NCBI RefSeq assembly: GCF_002879615.1
Contig: NZ_PNRF01000031.1
Span: 1 to 64,000, forward strand
Source: Billgrantia endophytica
Lineage (GTDB): Bacteria > Pseudomonadota > Gammaproteobacteria > Pseudomonadales > Halomonadaceae
Direction: 5' to 3'
Length of the DNA stretch: 64,000 nucleotides
Shown here: in pieces, positions 26,071 through 35,257 of the stretch
Numbering within the stretch: the first letter of the stretch is position 1
Layout: each line of letters opens with the position of its first letter
The notes under the pieces: generated by a model
Told to the model about the DNA's origin: nothing
Seen by the model: only the letters and a program-made list of their open reading frames with translations
The model's database searches: none
Program-made: the position numbers and the translations under genes

Positions 26071-26086
26071 GGATGCCTTGGCGATC

Positions 26087-26917
26087 TCATCCGATACCAA
26101 GCAACTGCTCTGAGCGCTCCCATAGCCGTTGCGCCAGATTGGTATCGAGAGCTTGAGGATTGTTGCGCCTGGCAGGCTTGAACTTCTCGTAATAGGCGCC
26201 TGAGATCCAGTCGATGCCGGGCCTGCCTTCAGCCAGCCAGACCAGTTGCGCAGCACCCTTTTCGGGAGTGATGAAGGTGGCGCGGGTGAGCGGAAAGCTG
26301 GTGATGAATTTCATCAGCCTGCTCGTCGTGTTGGAGCCAAAGCTGGTCGCGACAATACCAGGATGGAACGCGGCGGCCGAAAGACCCTTCGGATGATAGC
26401 GCTGGTGCAGTTCCTTTGTGAACAGGATATTGGCGAGCTTGGCCGTGCCATAGGCGCGAATGGACGAATAGTTCTTGTCCTGATCGAGATCGTCGATGTC
26501 CAGCTTGCCTGACATTCGCGCGCCGGTACTGGAGGTTTGGATCACCGAGGCGTTGTTTTCGATCAGCTTGTGCATCAGCAGATGAGTCAGCAGGAACGGG
26601 GCCAGGTGATTGATCTGGATCGTCTGCTCGAAACCATCGACGGTCTTTTTCCGGTCACCGAATACGCCGCCGGCATTGTTGGCCAGTACGTCGATGCGCT
26701 TGCAGGTGCTATCGAGGTCGGCAGCGAGCTTGCGCACATCATCGAGCCGGGTGAAGTCGGCCAGAAAATACTCGGCGCCGATCTCCCGGGCGACACTTTC
26801 GGTCTTCTGCGGTGAGCGTCCCACCAGCACGACGCGGTGGCCGTTCTTGTGCAATTGCCGCGCGGCGGCGGCGCCGATGCCATCGCTGGCACCCGTGATG
26901 ACGATTGTTCGTGACAT
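26087..26917 (-). CDS. Short-chain dehydrogenase/reductase
   Basis: The 276-residue SDR has TGASDGIGAAAARQ (cofactor loop) at residue 8, VLANNAGG near residue 76, a Ser in QTSSTGARMSG and the catalytic YGTAKLANILF. It resembles retinol-dehydrogenase/oxidoreductase-like SDRs in length. It faces a TetR gene across 118 bases, which may be its repressor. Confidence 0.85.
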   Translation of the reverse strand: MSRTIVITGASDGIGAAAARQLHKNGHRVVLVGRSPQKTESVAREIGAEYFLADFTRLDDVRKLAADLDSTCKRIDVLANNAGGVFGDRKKTVDGFEQTIQINHLAPFLLTHLLMHKLIENNASVIQTSSTGARMSGKLDIDDLDQDKNYSSIRAYGTAKLANILFTKELHQRYHPKGLSAAAFHPGIVATSFGSNTTSRLMKFITSFPLTRATFITPEKGAAQLVWLAEGRPGIDWISGAYYEKFKPARRNNPQALDTNLAQRLWERSEQLLGIG

Positions 26918-27035
26918 GACTTATCCTTTGTCGACAGGCAGTCTCCACCATCGGAAAGCCGGTGGTGGTTGACTTTCATCGCTCTATGTCATAAAGTGCT
27001 GTATATGTCAGTGACTGTCAAGATGGTGGGATCAT

Positions 27036-27665
27036 TTGAGTTCGCAAACGAGCAGCCTCCGGGACCGCACCCGCCGCGCCGTGCAGAAGGAGATCGCCGA
27101 TGCGGCTCATGCCCTATTCGTCGAGCGCGGTTATGAAGAAACGAAGATTGACGACATTGCCGCTGCGGTCGGCATGTCGCAGCGCAGTGTCTTCCGGTAC
27201 TTTGAGACCAAGGAAGAACTCGTCATCGGCAAGTTTGACTTTGCTGCGGCAGCTATGCTGGCGATCGTGCGGGACCGGCCGATGGAGGAAGCGGTGTGGG
27301 TGTCGCTCAGGCGAGTCTTCGATGAAATGGTCGCACCTTGCGACGACCCTGGGCAGCGTCCGGCGGCTGTCTCCATCTTGAGTGTCGTGTTCGGAACGCC
27401 GGCGCTGTTTGCCGCCTATCTTCAGAAAATGCATCAGCTTCAGGAGGCGATTGTGGAGGCATTGCTCGAGCGTGCCAACGCCGCTGGCCGCCCTTATGCC
27501 GGGGATGACCCCGCCCCTCGTGCGCTCACAGCTGCTGCCTTCGGATGTCTGGTCGCAGCGCAGCATTCCTGGTTGGCTGGCGGGACTACAAAGACTTTCG
27601 CCCAGGCTTTGGACCAGGCGATGGCAGCGGTGCGGTCACCGCAAGTTCCTCCTCGAACCGGTTAG
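27036..27665 (+). CDS. TetR family transcriptional regulator
   Basis: The 209-residue regulator starts at TTG behind GGTGGG. The N-terminal helix-turn-helix is complete: EIADAAHALFVERGYEETKI, DDIAAAVGMSQRSVFRYFETKEELV. The C-terminal part is a typical all-helical ligand domain. It is divergent from the SDR gene, so local autoregulation and SDR control are likely. Confidence 0.85.
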   Translation: MSSQTSSLRDRTRRAVQKEIADAAHALFVERGYEETKIDDIAAAVGMSQRSVFRYFETKEELVIGKFDFAAAAMLAIVRDRPMEEAVWVSLRRVFDEMVAPCDDPGQRPAAVSILSVVFGTPALFAAYLQKMHQLQEAIVEALLERANAAGRPYAGDDPAPRALTAAAFGCLVAAQHSWLAGGTTKTFAQALDQAMAAVRSPQVPPRTG

Positions 27666-27984
27666 TCATTCTGGATGATCGGTAGGTCGCGGCAAATTGT
27701 TCCCGGAGAAATAGCCCCTTTTTTGAGAGTGCCCCATCGAAAGCAAACCGGGCAGAAAACCACCCCTGTCGAGCCGTTCCGGGTAGCGACGCGAGCTGTG
27801 ATCGATGAACCGGCAGGAGTCGGCCTCATTTGTGGTCGTTCGTGAAATCATTTCCGGTATTTTGAAGGAGACATCCCCGCTTCAAAGCGGGGATGTCCGA
27901 GCGTGCGGGGTGAGCCATTCGCCATCATCGGACGTCGAGACGCGCGACCGCGGGGTTGTCAATTATCGATCTGATGAGAGCGAG
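27666..27984. other. Intergenic region with a strong hairpin
   Basis: No gene is supported. The main element is a perfect 13-bp inverted repeat (GACATCCCCGCTT / AAGCGGGGATGTC) at 27870-27897. No T-run follows on either side, so it is not a classical terminator. It may be an insertion-element end or a bidirectional structural stop. Confidence 0.5.
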
Positions 27985-28974
27985 TCATGATGGGGATGAC
28001 TGCAACTGAGGCTCGGTGAGCAGGCACAGCAGCTCGTACATCAGGGTCGCGCCCACCAGCGCCGTATTGCCGCTGGGGTCGAAGGGCGGCGCCACTTCCA
28101 CCACGTCGGCACCGATCAGTGGCAGGCCGCGGAAGCCGCGCACCAGCTGTAGTGCCTGCAGGCTGGTTAGCCCGCCCACCTCCGGCGTGCCGGTTCCCGG
28201 AGCGAAGGCCGGGTCGAGGCTGTCGATATCGAAGGACAGGTACACGGAGCCGCTGCCCACCACCCGCCGTGCCTCGGCGATCACTCCCTCGATGCCCAGC
28301 GCATCGACCTCTTCCATGAATATCACCCGCATGCCCATGGCATCGGAGTAGTCCCAGCCCTGAGTGGTGTTCTGGGCACCGCGGATGCCGATCTGCACGG
28401 TACGCACGGGGTCGATCAGCCCGGCCTCGCAGGCCAGCCGGAAGGGGCCGCCGTGATGGAATTTCGAGCCCTGGAACACGTCCCAGGTGTCGGTGTGGGC
28501 GTCGATGTGGATCAGCCCCACCGGACCATCGGCGGCTAGGCCGCGCAGGATCGGGTAGGTCACCGAATGATCGCCGCCGGCGCTGAGCGGAATCACCCCG
28601 GCTTCGCGTATGGCACGATAGTAGGCGGCGATGTCGTCGGAGACTTGCTCGAGGTCGTACACCGAGGTGAAGCGTACGTCGCCGATATCGGCGATCCGCG
28701 CCTGATCGAAGGGATCGAGGCGGGTGACATGGTGGATGCCGCGCATCAGGCTCGACTGGTTGCGGATTTCCCGTGGGCCGAGGCGGGCGCCAGGGCGGTT
28801 GCTCACACCGCCGTCGAAGGGAATGCCCACCAGGGCGATATCCAGGCCGTCGAGCGTGTCGGCCAGCGGCGCGCGCAGGAAGCTGGCGATTTCGCGGTAG
28901 CGCGGCTCGAGGCGCGGCACATAGGGCTCTCCGCTGGCGGCGTTGCGGGTGCTGGCGTTGGTCGGGCGTGACAT
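27985..28974 (-). CDS. Ureohydrolase (agmatinase/guanidino-acid hydrolase family)
   Basis: The 329-residue enzyme has the manganese-binding motifs of the arginase fold: GGDHS (133-137), HIDAHTD (156-162) and SFDIDSLDP (247-255). The family releases urea from agmatine, guanidinobutyrate, guanidinopropionate or related compounds. The loop KFHHGGPFRL and the segment RGAQNTTQGWDY should set substrate choice. I cannot assign it. AAGGAG precedes the ATG. It is the last gene of an operon with an ABC transporter, so its substrate is probably imported. Confidence 0.85.
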   Translation of the reverse strand: MSRPTNASTRNAASGEPYVPRLEPRYREIASFLRAPLADTLDGLDIALVGIPFDGGVSNRPGARLGPREIRNQSSLMRGIHHVTRLDPFDQARIADIGDVRFTSVYDLEQVSDDIAAYYRAIREAGVIPLSAGGDHSVTYPILRGLAADGPVGLIHIDAHTDTWDVFQGSKFHHGGPFRLACEAGLIDPVRTVQIGIRGAQNTTQGWDYSDAMGMRVIFMEEVDALGIEGVIAEARRVVGSGSVYLSFDIDSLDPAFAPGTGTPEVGGLTSLQALQLVRGFRGLPLIGADVVEVAPPFDPSGNTALVGATLMYELLCLLTEPQLQSSPS

Positions 28975-28998
28975 CGGGAACTCCTTGCTGATAAGGGC

Positions 28999-30276
28999 CT
29001 AGGCGCCAAGGCGCGCCAGGCTGGCGGCGAGCAGCCGGGTGCCGGACACCGCATCGTCGAGCTCGGTGTGCTCGTCCGGATGATGGCTGAGGCCGTCGCG
29101 GCAGGGCACGAACAGCATGGCGGTGGGGCAGTACCCGGCCAGGTGGATGGCATCGTGGAAGGCGCCGGAGACCAGATGCGGGGCCTGCAGCAACAGGTCG
29201 TTGGCGGTGTCGTCGAGCAGCGTGGTCAAGGAGGCGGGGAAGGCCACCGGGTCGATACATGACAGTGGTGTCAGCGTGGCCCGGCAGCCGTTCCAGGTCT
29301 GCTCGGCGAGCAGCCGGAAGCTGGCCGCCAGAGCGTCCAGCGTCGTGGACTCGGGGTGGCGCAGGTCGATGCTGAAGGTGACTTGGTCGGGAATGGTGTT
29401 CACCGAGCCGGGGCTGACCGCGAACCTGCCGATGGTGAAGCGTACCCGGTCCTCGTCGTCCCGCGCCGCCTCGCGCAGCGATGCGGCCAGCGCGCAGGCG
29501 CCCTCGAATGCATCGCGACGCATGGCGCGTGGCGTGGTGCCGGCGTGGTTGGTGCTGCCGGTCACCGTGACCTCGAACCAGTTCACCCCCTGGATGCCAT
29601 CGACCACGCCGACCGGTGCACCGGCGCGCTCGAGGATCGGGCCCTGCTCGATATGCAGTTCGACGAAAGCGTGCATCGGCGTGCCGAGCGGTCGACGCGG
29701 CACCCCGGCGGCATCCAGTGCGGCCAGGCAATCGTCCAGCGCGGCGCCGAAGCTCAGGCCGTCGGCGTCCACGATGGCGCGGGTCTCGTCGAGTCCACGT
29801 ACCCCGCAGAACACCGCCGAGCCCGAGGTACCGGGGGAAAAACGCGCGCCCTCCTCGTTGGTCCAACTGACCAGCGACAGCGGCCGGCGTGGGGCTATCC
29901 CGGCGTCCTTGAGCGCGCGCAGCGCCTCGAGCCCGGCCAGGACCCCCAGCGCGCCGTCGTACTTGCCGCCGGCCGGCTGGCTGTCGAGGTGGCTGCCGGT
30001 GACCACCGGGTTCAGGCCCGGCTCGCTGCCGGGCAGGTCGAGGAACACATTACCCACGGCATCGACACTGGCTGTGGCACCCAGCGCGGCAGCCTGTTCG
30101 GCCAGCCACAGGCGCGCACGGGTGTCGTTGGTGTCGAGCGCCAGGCGTGCCACGCCGCCATCGTCGCGTGCGCCGAAGGTGGCGAGGTGGACCAGGTCGC
30201 GTTCGAGGCGTGACGGGTTCACTGCCGCGGCGATGGTCGCGGCGTCGATCGCCGTGCTCGTGGTGGAATCGGCCAT
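28999..30276 (-). CDS. Zn-dependent M20 hydrolase (N-carbamoyl-L-amino-acid hydrolase / allantoate amidohydrolase family)
   Basis: The 425-residue enzyme has GSHLDSQPAGGKYDGALGVL (first metal ligands His and Asp), SWTNEEGARFSPG (Glu-Glu), a dimerisation domain with ELHIEQGPILE and a late His in the CRDGLSHHPDE motif. The family hydrolyses N-carbamoyl amino acids, ureidopropionate or allantoate, releasing ammonia and CO2. It starts 10 bases after the DUF1989 gene and so belongs to the same operon. Confidence 0.85.
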   Translation of the reverse strand: MADSTTSTAIDAATIAAAVNPSRLERDLVHLATFGARDDGGVARLALDTNDTRARLWLAEQAAALGATASVDAVGNVFLDLPGSEPGLNPVVTGSHLDSQPAGGKYDGALGVLAGLEALRALKDAGIAPRRPLSLVSWTNEEGARFSPGTSGSAVFCGVRGLDETRAIVDADGLSFGAALDDCLAALDAAGVPRRPLGTPMHAFVELHIEQGPILERAGAPVGVVDGIQGVNWFEVTVTGSTNHAGTTPRAMRRDAFEGACALAASLREAARDDEDRVRFTIGRFAVSPGSVNTIPDQVTFSIDLRHPESTTLDALAASFRLLAEQTWNGCRATLTPLSCIDPVAFPASLTTLLDDTANDLLLQAPHLVSGAFHDAIHLAGYCPTAMLFVPCRDGLSHHPDEHTELDDAVSGTRLLAASLARLGA

Positions 30277-30286
30277 GGGCGTTTCC

Positions 30287-31006
30287 TCAGTCGTGGACTT
30301 CGAAGTGCACCTCGACGGGGGAGCACGCCTCGCCGTTGATCGGGATGATGTCCTGGGGGCAGGCGGACATGGCGACGACGCAGTCCATTTCGGCACGTAG
30401 CTCGACGTAGTCCCCCGGCCTGGAGACCGGCGGACACCAGTCGACCTTCATCTGGCCGTTGACCGGAATGTTCATCCACAGGTTGAGCGGCTGCGGGACT
30501 TCCGGGGCGTCGATGCCGATCGCCTTGACCGCCAGGCGCAGGTTGTCGGCACAGTTGTCATGGTAGCCTTCCACACCGAGTGTCATGTAGCGGAACAGGT
30601 CGCAGGCGGCCATCAGGGTATCGTGGATGCCCGGTGAGGTGTCGGCGGTGAGGGTCATGATCGGGCGCCGGCGGTTGCTCATCAGCGGGTCGCCGACCCG
30701 GGGGATCAGCCCGCTGATCCAGGCGCGACCGTGTTCCCAGGACATGAACTCGTTGAGATTGTCGGTGCTGAAGGCCCAGGTGTCGCACACCTGGGTGCCA
30801 TGGGTGTTGATGATACGAAGGGTCTGGCCGGCCTTGAGGCGCACCGCGCGGCCGCTGCGGGCGGCGACTTCGTAGCGCTCGCCGAGGATGGGCGTGCCGT
30901 CCGCGGAGATCGGTGTCTCCAGGGTGCGATTGTGGCCGCAGGGTTCGCTGTTGCTGCGCGGTAGCCGATCGATGCGGGCGTGGTCGAAGCGGGTCTCGGT
31001 GCTCAT
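30287..31006 (-). CDS. DUF1989 family protein (urea carboxylase-associated type)
   Basis: The 239-residue protein shows the family hallmarks: LKAGQTLRIINTHGTQVCDT, EFMSWEHGRA, YHDNCADNLRLA, PQPLNLWMNIP and a final SPVEVHFEV. Relatives occur in urea carboxylase and guanidine operons (two UcaA-type paralogues), where a homologous pair deiminates carboxyguanidine. Here it is single and no urea carboxylase is near. It probably acts on a guanidino or ureido intermediate; this is inferred from context. Confidence 0.8.
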   Translation of the reverse strand: MSTETRFDHARIDRLPRSNSEPCGHNRTLETPISADGTPILGERYEVAARSGRAVRLKAGQTLRIINTHGTQVCDTWAFSTDNLNEFMSWEHGRAWISGLIPRVGDPLMSNRRRPIMTLTADTSPGIHDTLMAACDLFRYMTLGVEGYHDNCADNLRLAVKAIGIDAPEVPQPLNLWMNIPVNGQMKVDWCPPVSRPGDYVELRAEMDCVVAMSACPQDIIPINGEACSPVEVHFEVHD

Positions 31007-31043
31007 TGTGTGCTCCTTCTGATTGTTGGGGAACATTCGGGTA

Positions 31044-31844
31044 TCAGTCGATATGGCGCTCGCGCCATGTGTTGAGAAACTGCTTGAGGCGCGCGCTGCG
31101 CGGCTGGCGGAACAGGATGCTGGGCGGGCCGCTCTCGACCACCTGGCCTTGGTCCATGAATACCACGCGATTCGAGACATTGGCGGCGAAGCCCATCTCG
31201 TGGGTGACGATGACCATGGTCATGCCGTCGGCGGCGAGCTGCTTCATGACGTCGAGTACCTCGCCGACCAGCTCCGGGTCGAGCGCCGAGGTGGGTTCGT
31301 CGAAGAGCATCACCCGCGGCTTCATGGCCAGCGCACGGGCGATCGCCACGCGTTGCTTCTGGCCGCCGGAGAGGCTTTCGGGAAAGTGGCCGGCGCGCTC
31401 CGCGAGGCCGACCCGCTCGAGCATGGCCATTCCCTCGGCCTCGGCGTCGCGTCGCGACAGGCCGTTGACCAGCCGCAGTGCCTCGGTGACGTTCTCCAGC
31501 GCGGTGCGGTGGGGCCACAGATGGAAGTGCTGGAATACCATGCCCACCGGCGCGCGCACCTCATCGATACGCCTCTCCCCGGCGCGCACGCGCATGCCGC
31601 CGCGCTGATCGTAGCCGAGCAGCTGGCCGTCGATGTAGACGCTGCCGTTGTCGTAGGGCTCGAGGAAGGCGAGGCAGCGCAGCAGGGTCGACTTGCCGGA
31701 GCCGGAGGGGCCTATCACGCAGACCACCTCAGAACTGTCGAGCCGGAAGTCGATATCGCTCAGCACCTCGAGGTCGCCGAAGCGTTTGCTGATACCGTGG
31801 GCCTCGACGATGGCCCGGGGGGCGATGGTGTCAGCCGTGGGCAT
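31044..31844 (-). CDS. Polar amino acid ABC transporter, ATP-binding protein
   Basis: The 266-residue ATPase has Walker [11 protein letters not shown]-loop [10 protein letters not shown], signature LSGGQKQR and Walker [15 protein letters not shown], followed by [11 protein letters not shown], which is typical of GlnQ/HisP importers. AGGAG precedes the ATG. Its start overlaps the permease stop. It powers the two permeases and the binding protein encoded upstream. Confidence 0.92.
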   Translation of the reverse strand: MPTADTIAPRAIVEAHGISKRFGDLEVLSDIDFRLDSSEVVCVIGPSGSGKSTLLRCLAFLEPYDNGSVYIDGQLLGYDQRGGMRVRAGERRIDEVRAPVGMVFQHFHLWPHRTALENVTEALRLVNGLSRRDAEAEGMAMLERVGLAERAGHFPESLSGGQKQRVAIARALAMKPRVMLFDEPTSALDPELVGEVLDVMKQLAADGMTMVIVTHEMGFAANVSNRVVFMDQGQVVESGPPSILFRQPRSARLKQFLNTWRERHID

Positions 31845-32529
31845 GGGCGGGGTCTCCTTTAGGAGTGACGTGGCGTGGTTGGCGGTTGGCCAGGCGCTTC
31901 TCCAGCGCATAGCCGCCGCGGGCGATCAGTTCGATGATCATCCAGTAGAGCAGGGCGACGGCGAGGTAGGGCTCGATCACACTGAATGTCTGGTTGACGA
32001 TGGTGGTGGCATTCTTGGTCAGGTCGTCCACCGAGATGATCGAGATCAGTGCCGACTCCTTGACCAGGATGATCAACTGGTTGGTGCCGGGGGGCACGAT
32101 CAGGCGCAGCATCTGCGGGATCTGGATACGGGTGAGGGCATGCCAGCGGGAGATGCCCAGCATCCTCGCCGCCTCGAGCTGGCCCTTGGGGATCGACTTG
32201 AAGCCGCCGCGATAGATCTCGGCGAAATAACCGGCGCCGTAGAGGCCGATGCCGGTGACCCCGGCGATCTCGGCATCGAGGCGTATGCCGATGCTGGGGC
32301 CGCCATAGTAGAGCAGGAACAGCAGCACCAGCAGCGGGGTGCCACGGCATAGCTCCACGTAGCAGGCCACCGGGTAGCCGAACAAGCGCGGGTTGGAGAG
32401 CCGCAGCGCGGCCAGCACCAGGCCCAGCGACAGCGCCACCAGGCAACCCAGGAAGCAGATCCACACGGTGTTCCACAGCCCTTGCAGGATCAGTTCGCGG
32501 GCTTCCCAGAGCAGGGCGAAATCGAACAT
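31831..32529 (-). CDS. Polar amino acid ABC transporter permease 2
   Basis: The 232-residue membrane protein (HisM/GlnP family) has about five helices and the EAA loop [20 protein letters not shown] followed by [12 protein letters not shown], the site that contacts the ATPase. It pairs with the permease encoded just upstream. Confidence 0.9.
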   Translation of the reverse strand: MFDFALLWEARELILQGLWNTVWICFLGCLVALSLGLVLAALRLSNPRLFGYPVACYVELCRGTPLLVLLFLLYYGGPSIGIRLDAEIAGVTGIGLYGAGYFAEIYRGGFKSIPKGQLEAARMLGISRWHALTRIQIPQMLRLIVPPGTNQLIILVKESALISIISVDDLTKNATTIVNQTFSVIEPYLAVALLYWMIIELIARGGYALEKRLANRQPRHVTPKGDPAHAHG

Positions 32530-32551
32530 GTGATAGCTCCTCGGGATGTTC

Positions 32552-33208
32552 CTATTCGGTGGCCAGACCGCCGGCCATGCGGCGCTCGAGATGGGCGCTG
32601 ATCCGGGCCAGTACCAGGTTGACCGCCAGGTAGAGCACGGCCGCGGCGAGATAGGTTTCCAATGGCTGGAAGGTACGCGAGGCGATCTGTTCGCTGACGC
32701 GCATCAGTTCGGTCACGGCGATCACCGAGACCAGCGAGGAGTTCTTGAGAATGGTGATGATCTCGTTGGTCAGCGGCGGCAGGGTGAGGCGAAACACCTG
32801 CGGCATGACGATGCGCCGACGGGTCTGCCAGGCGGAGATACCGGCCATGCGTGCGGCTTCGATCTGGCCGGCGGGGATGTGCGCGATGCCGCTCCTGAAA
32901 ATTTCCGACTGGAACGCGGCGGTATTCAGCGTCAAGGTCAGGATCGCGGCGGTGATCGGTGCCACCTCGATGCCGATTTCCGGCAACAGGTAATAAACCA
33001 GCAACAGCTGCAGCAGGATCGGCGTGCCGCGCCAGAAGCTGCGATAGAGCCCGCAGGGCCAGCGCACCAGGCGGGACTGGCTGGTCAGGCCGAAGGCCAG
33101 CAATATTCCCAGCACCAGTCCCAGCGCGATGGCAGAGAGCGAGACCACCAGGGTGGTGGTCAGGCCCTTGATCAGAACCGGATAGTGATTGAGCAGAATC
33201 TCGAGCAT
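32552..33208 (-). CDS. Polar amino acid ABC transporter permease 1
   Basis: The 218-residue membrane protein (HisM/GlnP family) has the EAA loop GQIEAARMAGISAWQTRRRI followed by VMPQVFRLTLPP, and about five helices. It follows the binding-protein gene after a strong hairpin. Together with the second permease it forms a heterodimeric channel. Confidence 0.9.
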   Translation of the reverse strand: MLEILLNHYPVLIKGLTTTLVVSLSAIALGLVLGILLAFGLTSQSRLVRWPCGLYRSFWRGTPILLQLLLVYYLLPEIGIEVAPITAAILTLTLNTAAFQSEIFRSGIAHIPAGQIEAARMAGISAWQTRRRIVMPQVFRLTLPPLTNEIITILKNSSLVSVIAVTELMRVSEQIASRTFQPLETYLAAAVLYLAVNLVLARISAHLERRMAGGLATE

Positions 33209-33237
33209 GAGGCACCTGTCGAGAAGAAGAGAGGAGA

Positions 33238-33263
33238 GGGGCGGCTGTGCTGGCCGCCGCCCC
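33238..33263 (-). terminator. Hairpin between binding-protein and permease genes
   Basis: GGGGCGGC pairs with GCCGCCCC around a ten-base loop, in the gap after the binding-protein gene. There is no clear T-run. It resembles the mRNA-stabilising or attenuating structures that let the binding protein be made in excess over the membrane components. Confidence 0.55.
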
Positions 33264-33274
33264 TTGGGCCTGAA

Positions 33275-34102
33275 TCACTCCGCGGCAGGCAGCTCCAGCG
33301 GCAGGTCCATGGGTGCGCCGAACCACTTCTCCTGCAGCTCGGCGAGGGTACCGTCCTCGTTGAGGCGCTGGATCTGCTCATCCATGAAGGCGTTGAGCGA
33401 GGCGCTCTCGTCGTCGCGACGGCCGGCCCAACTGAAATAGACCGGCTCGCCGAAGGTGCCGACCACCTCGAACACGTCGGGGCGGGTGCGCTCGGCCTCG
33501 AGCAGGTTGGGCAGGCTGTTGATCACCACGTCGACGCGACCGGTGCCGAGGTCGGCGTAGGCTTCGTCGACGCCGGTGTAAGTGCGGATATCGGACAGCG
33601 GCGTGCCGGCTTCCTCGAGCTCGGCGGCCAGGGCCTCGAGCGCCTGGAGCTGGGCCGAACCGGCCTGGGCGGCGGCGACCTTGCCGCCGATGTCCCCGGG
33701 CTCGCTGATGTCATCCTCGCCGGCACGCTTGAGGATCGCCATGGTGGCATCAGCGACCGGCGCGCTGAGGTGGTAGCGCGCCATGCGCTCGGGGGTGGCG
33801 GTCACCGAAGTGATCACGTAATCGAAGCGGTTGCGTTCCAGGCCGGGCAGAATGCCCTGCCACGGCAGGTCCATGCGAATCAACTCGACGCCGTCGAGCT
33901 CTGGCATGATGAGTTCCATGATGTCGGCGGAATAACCGACGATCTCGCCATCCTCGATGAACTCGAAGGGCGCGAAGCGTGCCTCGGTGCCCACCGTGAA
34001 GGTGCCTTCGGATCTGATGTCGTCCAGCAGATCAGCCTGGGTGGAGGTGATCAGACCGGCGCTGAGCAGCAGGCCGACGGTGATGGAGGTAATGCGTTGC
34101 AT
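33275..34102 (-). CDS. Polar amino acid ABC transporter substrate-binding protein
   Basis: The 275-residue protein has a signal peptide (SITVGLLLSAGLITSTQA) and the SBP_bac_3 fold: GTFTVGTEARFAPFEFIEDG, EIVGYSADIMELI, a mid-domain RIVD-like SVTATPERM segment and GTLAELQEKWFG at the end. It is the first gene of the catabolic operon and faces a LysR gene. The ligand is unknown, but the operon suggests a guanidino or ureido amino acid. Confidence 0.9.
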   Translation of the reverse strand: MQRITSITVGLLLSAGLITSTQADLLDDIRSEGTFTVGTEARFAPFEFIEDGEIVGYSADIMELIMPELDGVELIRMDLPWQGILPGLERNRFDYVITSVTATPERMARYHLSAPVADATMAILKRAGEDDISEPGDIGGKVAAAQAGSAQLQALEALAAELEEAGTPLSDIRTYTGVDEAYADLGTGRVDVVINSLPNLLEAERTRPDVFEVVGTFGEPVYFSWAGRRDDESASLNAFMDEQIQRLNEDGTLAELQEKWFGAPMDLPLELPAAE

Positions 34103-34263
34103 GGAGTGGCCCTCTTGTTGTTGATGGTCGTCCGTTCTGCTTGTGCAGGCGAATCGGAATAACGCCCTTGAGTTAAGCAGGGGTCATGCAACAATAAAAT
34201 TGTTATCTTTCGATGTATGCACCCATATTTTTGATGTAACGCGCACTATAGTAGGGCTTGCCG

Positions 34264-35208
34264 ATGAAACTCTCCGCAGCGGATCTCAAGAGCCTGTCAG
34301 TGTTTCTGGCGGTGGCCGAACATCGTGGCTTCGCCGGCGCCCAGACCGCCCTTCATATGAGCCAGTCGGCGGTCAGCTTTCATATTCGCGCCCTGGAGGA
34401 GCGGGTCGGTTTCACGGTATGCCGCCGCGGCCGTCAGGGCTTCGAGCTCACCGATCGTGGCGCCATCGTGCACGAGCGGGCCAAGGCGCTACTGGCCTCG
34501 GTGGATGACTTCGACAGCGAGATGAGCGAGCTGCGCAGCTCGGTCTACGGCACGCTACGCCTCGGCGTGGTCGACAACACCATCATGGACGTGGATCTCG
34601 ACCTTCAGGGGGTGATCGGCGAGTTTCTGCGCAAGAACCCACGGGCGCGGCTGAACATCACGGTGGGCAGCCCCGACCGGCTGATCGGTGAGATCGCCAA
34701 CGGCGAGGTACAACTGGGCATCCTGCCGGAAACCGCGCAGATGGAGGGATTGCAGCACCGCCAGGTCTATACCGAAATGCACGGCGTCTACTGTGCCACG
34801 AGCCACCCCCTTTTCGAACGCGATACCCATGGCTTGAGCATCGAGGAGATCATCGAACACCCCTTCGTGGTGCGACCTTATGCCAACCTCCAGGAACTCA
34901 AGAGCTTTCCCGGCGCCCGGGTCGGTGCGCACGCCTCCAACATGGAGGCCCAGGCGCTACTCATTCTCAGCGGCCATTTCATTGGCAACCTGCCGCACTA
35001 CTATGCCAACCACTGGATCGAGCGCGGCGAACTCAAGGCGCTGCTGCCCGGCCAGGTCGAGATCGCCTCGCCGTTCTGCGTGGTGACCCGTGCCGGGCGG
35101 CGGCCCTCGCTGATCGTGCGCAATTTCATCCAGGAACTGGTCGCGCGGCTCTGGCAGCAGTCGCACCTGGCTACCGACCCGCTGGCTGCCGACGAGCTGG
35201 TGTCATAG
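34264..35208 (+). CDS. LysR family transcriptional regulator
   Basis: The 314-residue protein has the N-terminal winged helix (LKSLSVFLAVAEHRGFAGAQ, TALHMSQSAVSFHIRALEER, RGRQGFELTDRGAIVHERA) and a C-terminal effector domain. The ATG at 34264 is preferred over a TTG two codons earlier. It is divergent from the ABC operon across 160 bases and is its probable activator. Confidence 0.9.
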   Translation: MKLSAADLKSLSVFLAVAEHRGFAGAQTALHMSQSAVSFHIRALEERVGFTVCRRGRQGFELTDRGAIVHERAKALLASVDDFDSEMSELRSSVYGTLRLGVVDNTIMDVDLDLQGVIGEFLRKNPRARLNITVGSPDRLIGEIANGEVQLGILPETAQMEGLQHRQVYTEMHGVYCATSHPLFERDTHGLSIEEIIEHPFVVRPYANLQELKSFPGARVGAHASNMEAQALLILSGHFIGNLPHYYANHWIERGELKALLPGQVEIASPFCVVTRAGRRPSLIVRNFIQELVARLWQQSHLATDPLAADELVS

Positions 35209-35257
35209 GCGGCGCCGAATTGACCGTGTCGTCACCTTTTGGTGGAACCGTTTTGGG

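Noticed and set aside
27959..29866. A 635-residue minus-strand frame over the ureohydrolase and M20 hydrolase
   Set aside because: It runs out of frame across two well-supported enzymes and is Arg/Pro rich without domains.
29117..30400. A 427-residue plus-strand frame over the M20 hydrolase
   Set aside because: It is Ser/Ala/Arg-rich antisense sequence with no recognisable fold.
32546..34162. A 538-residue open frame opposite the ABC transporter genes
   Set aside because: Its composition (Gly, Gln, His, Asp rich) is typical of antisense frames, and the three genes on the minus strand are certain.
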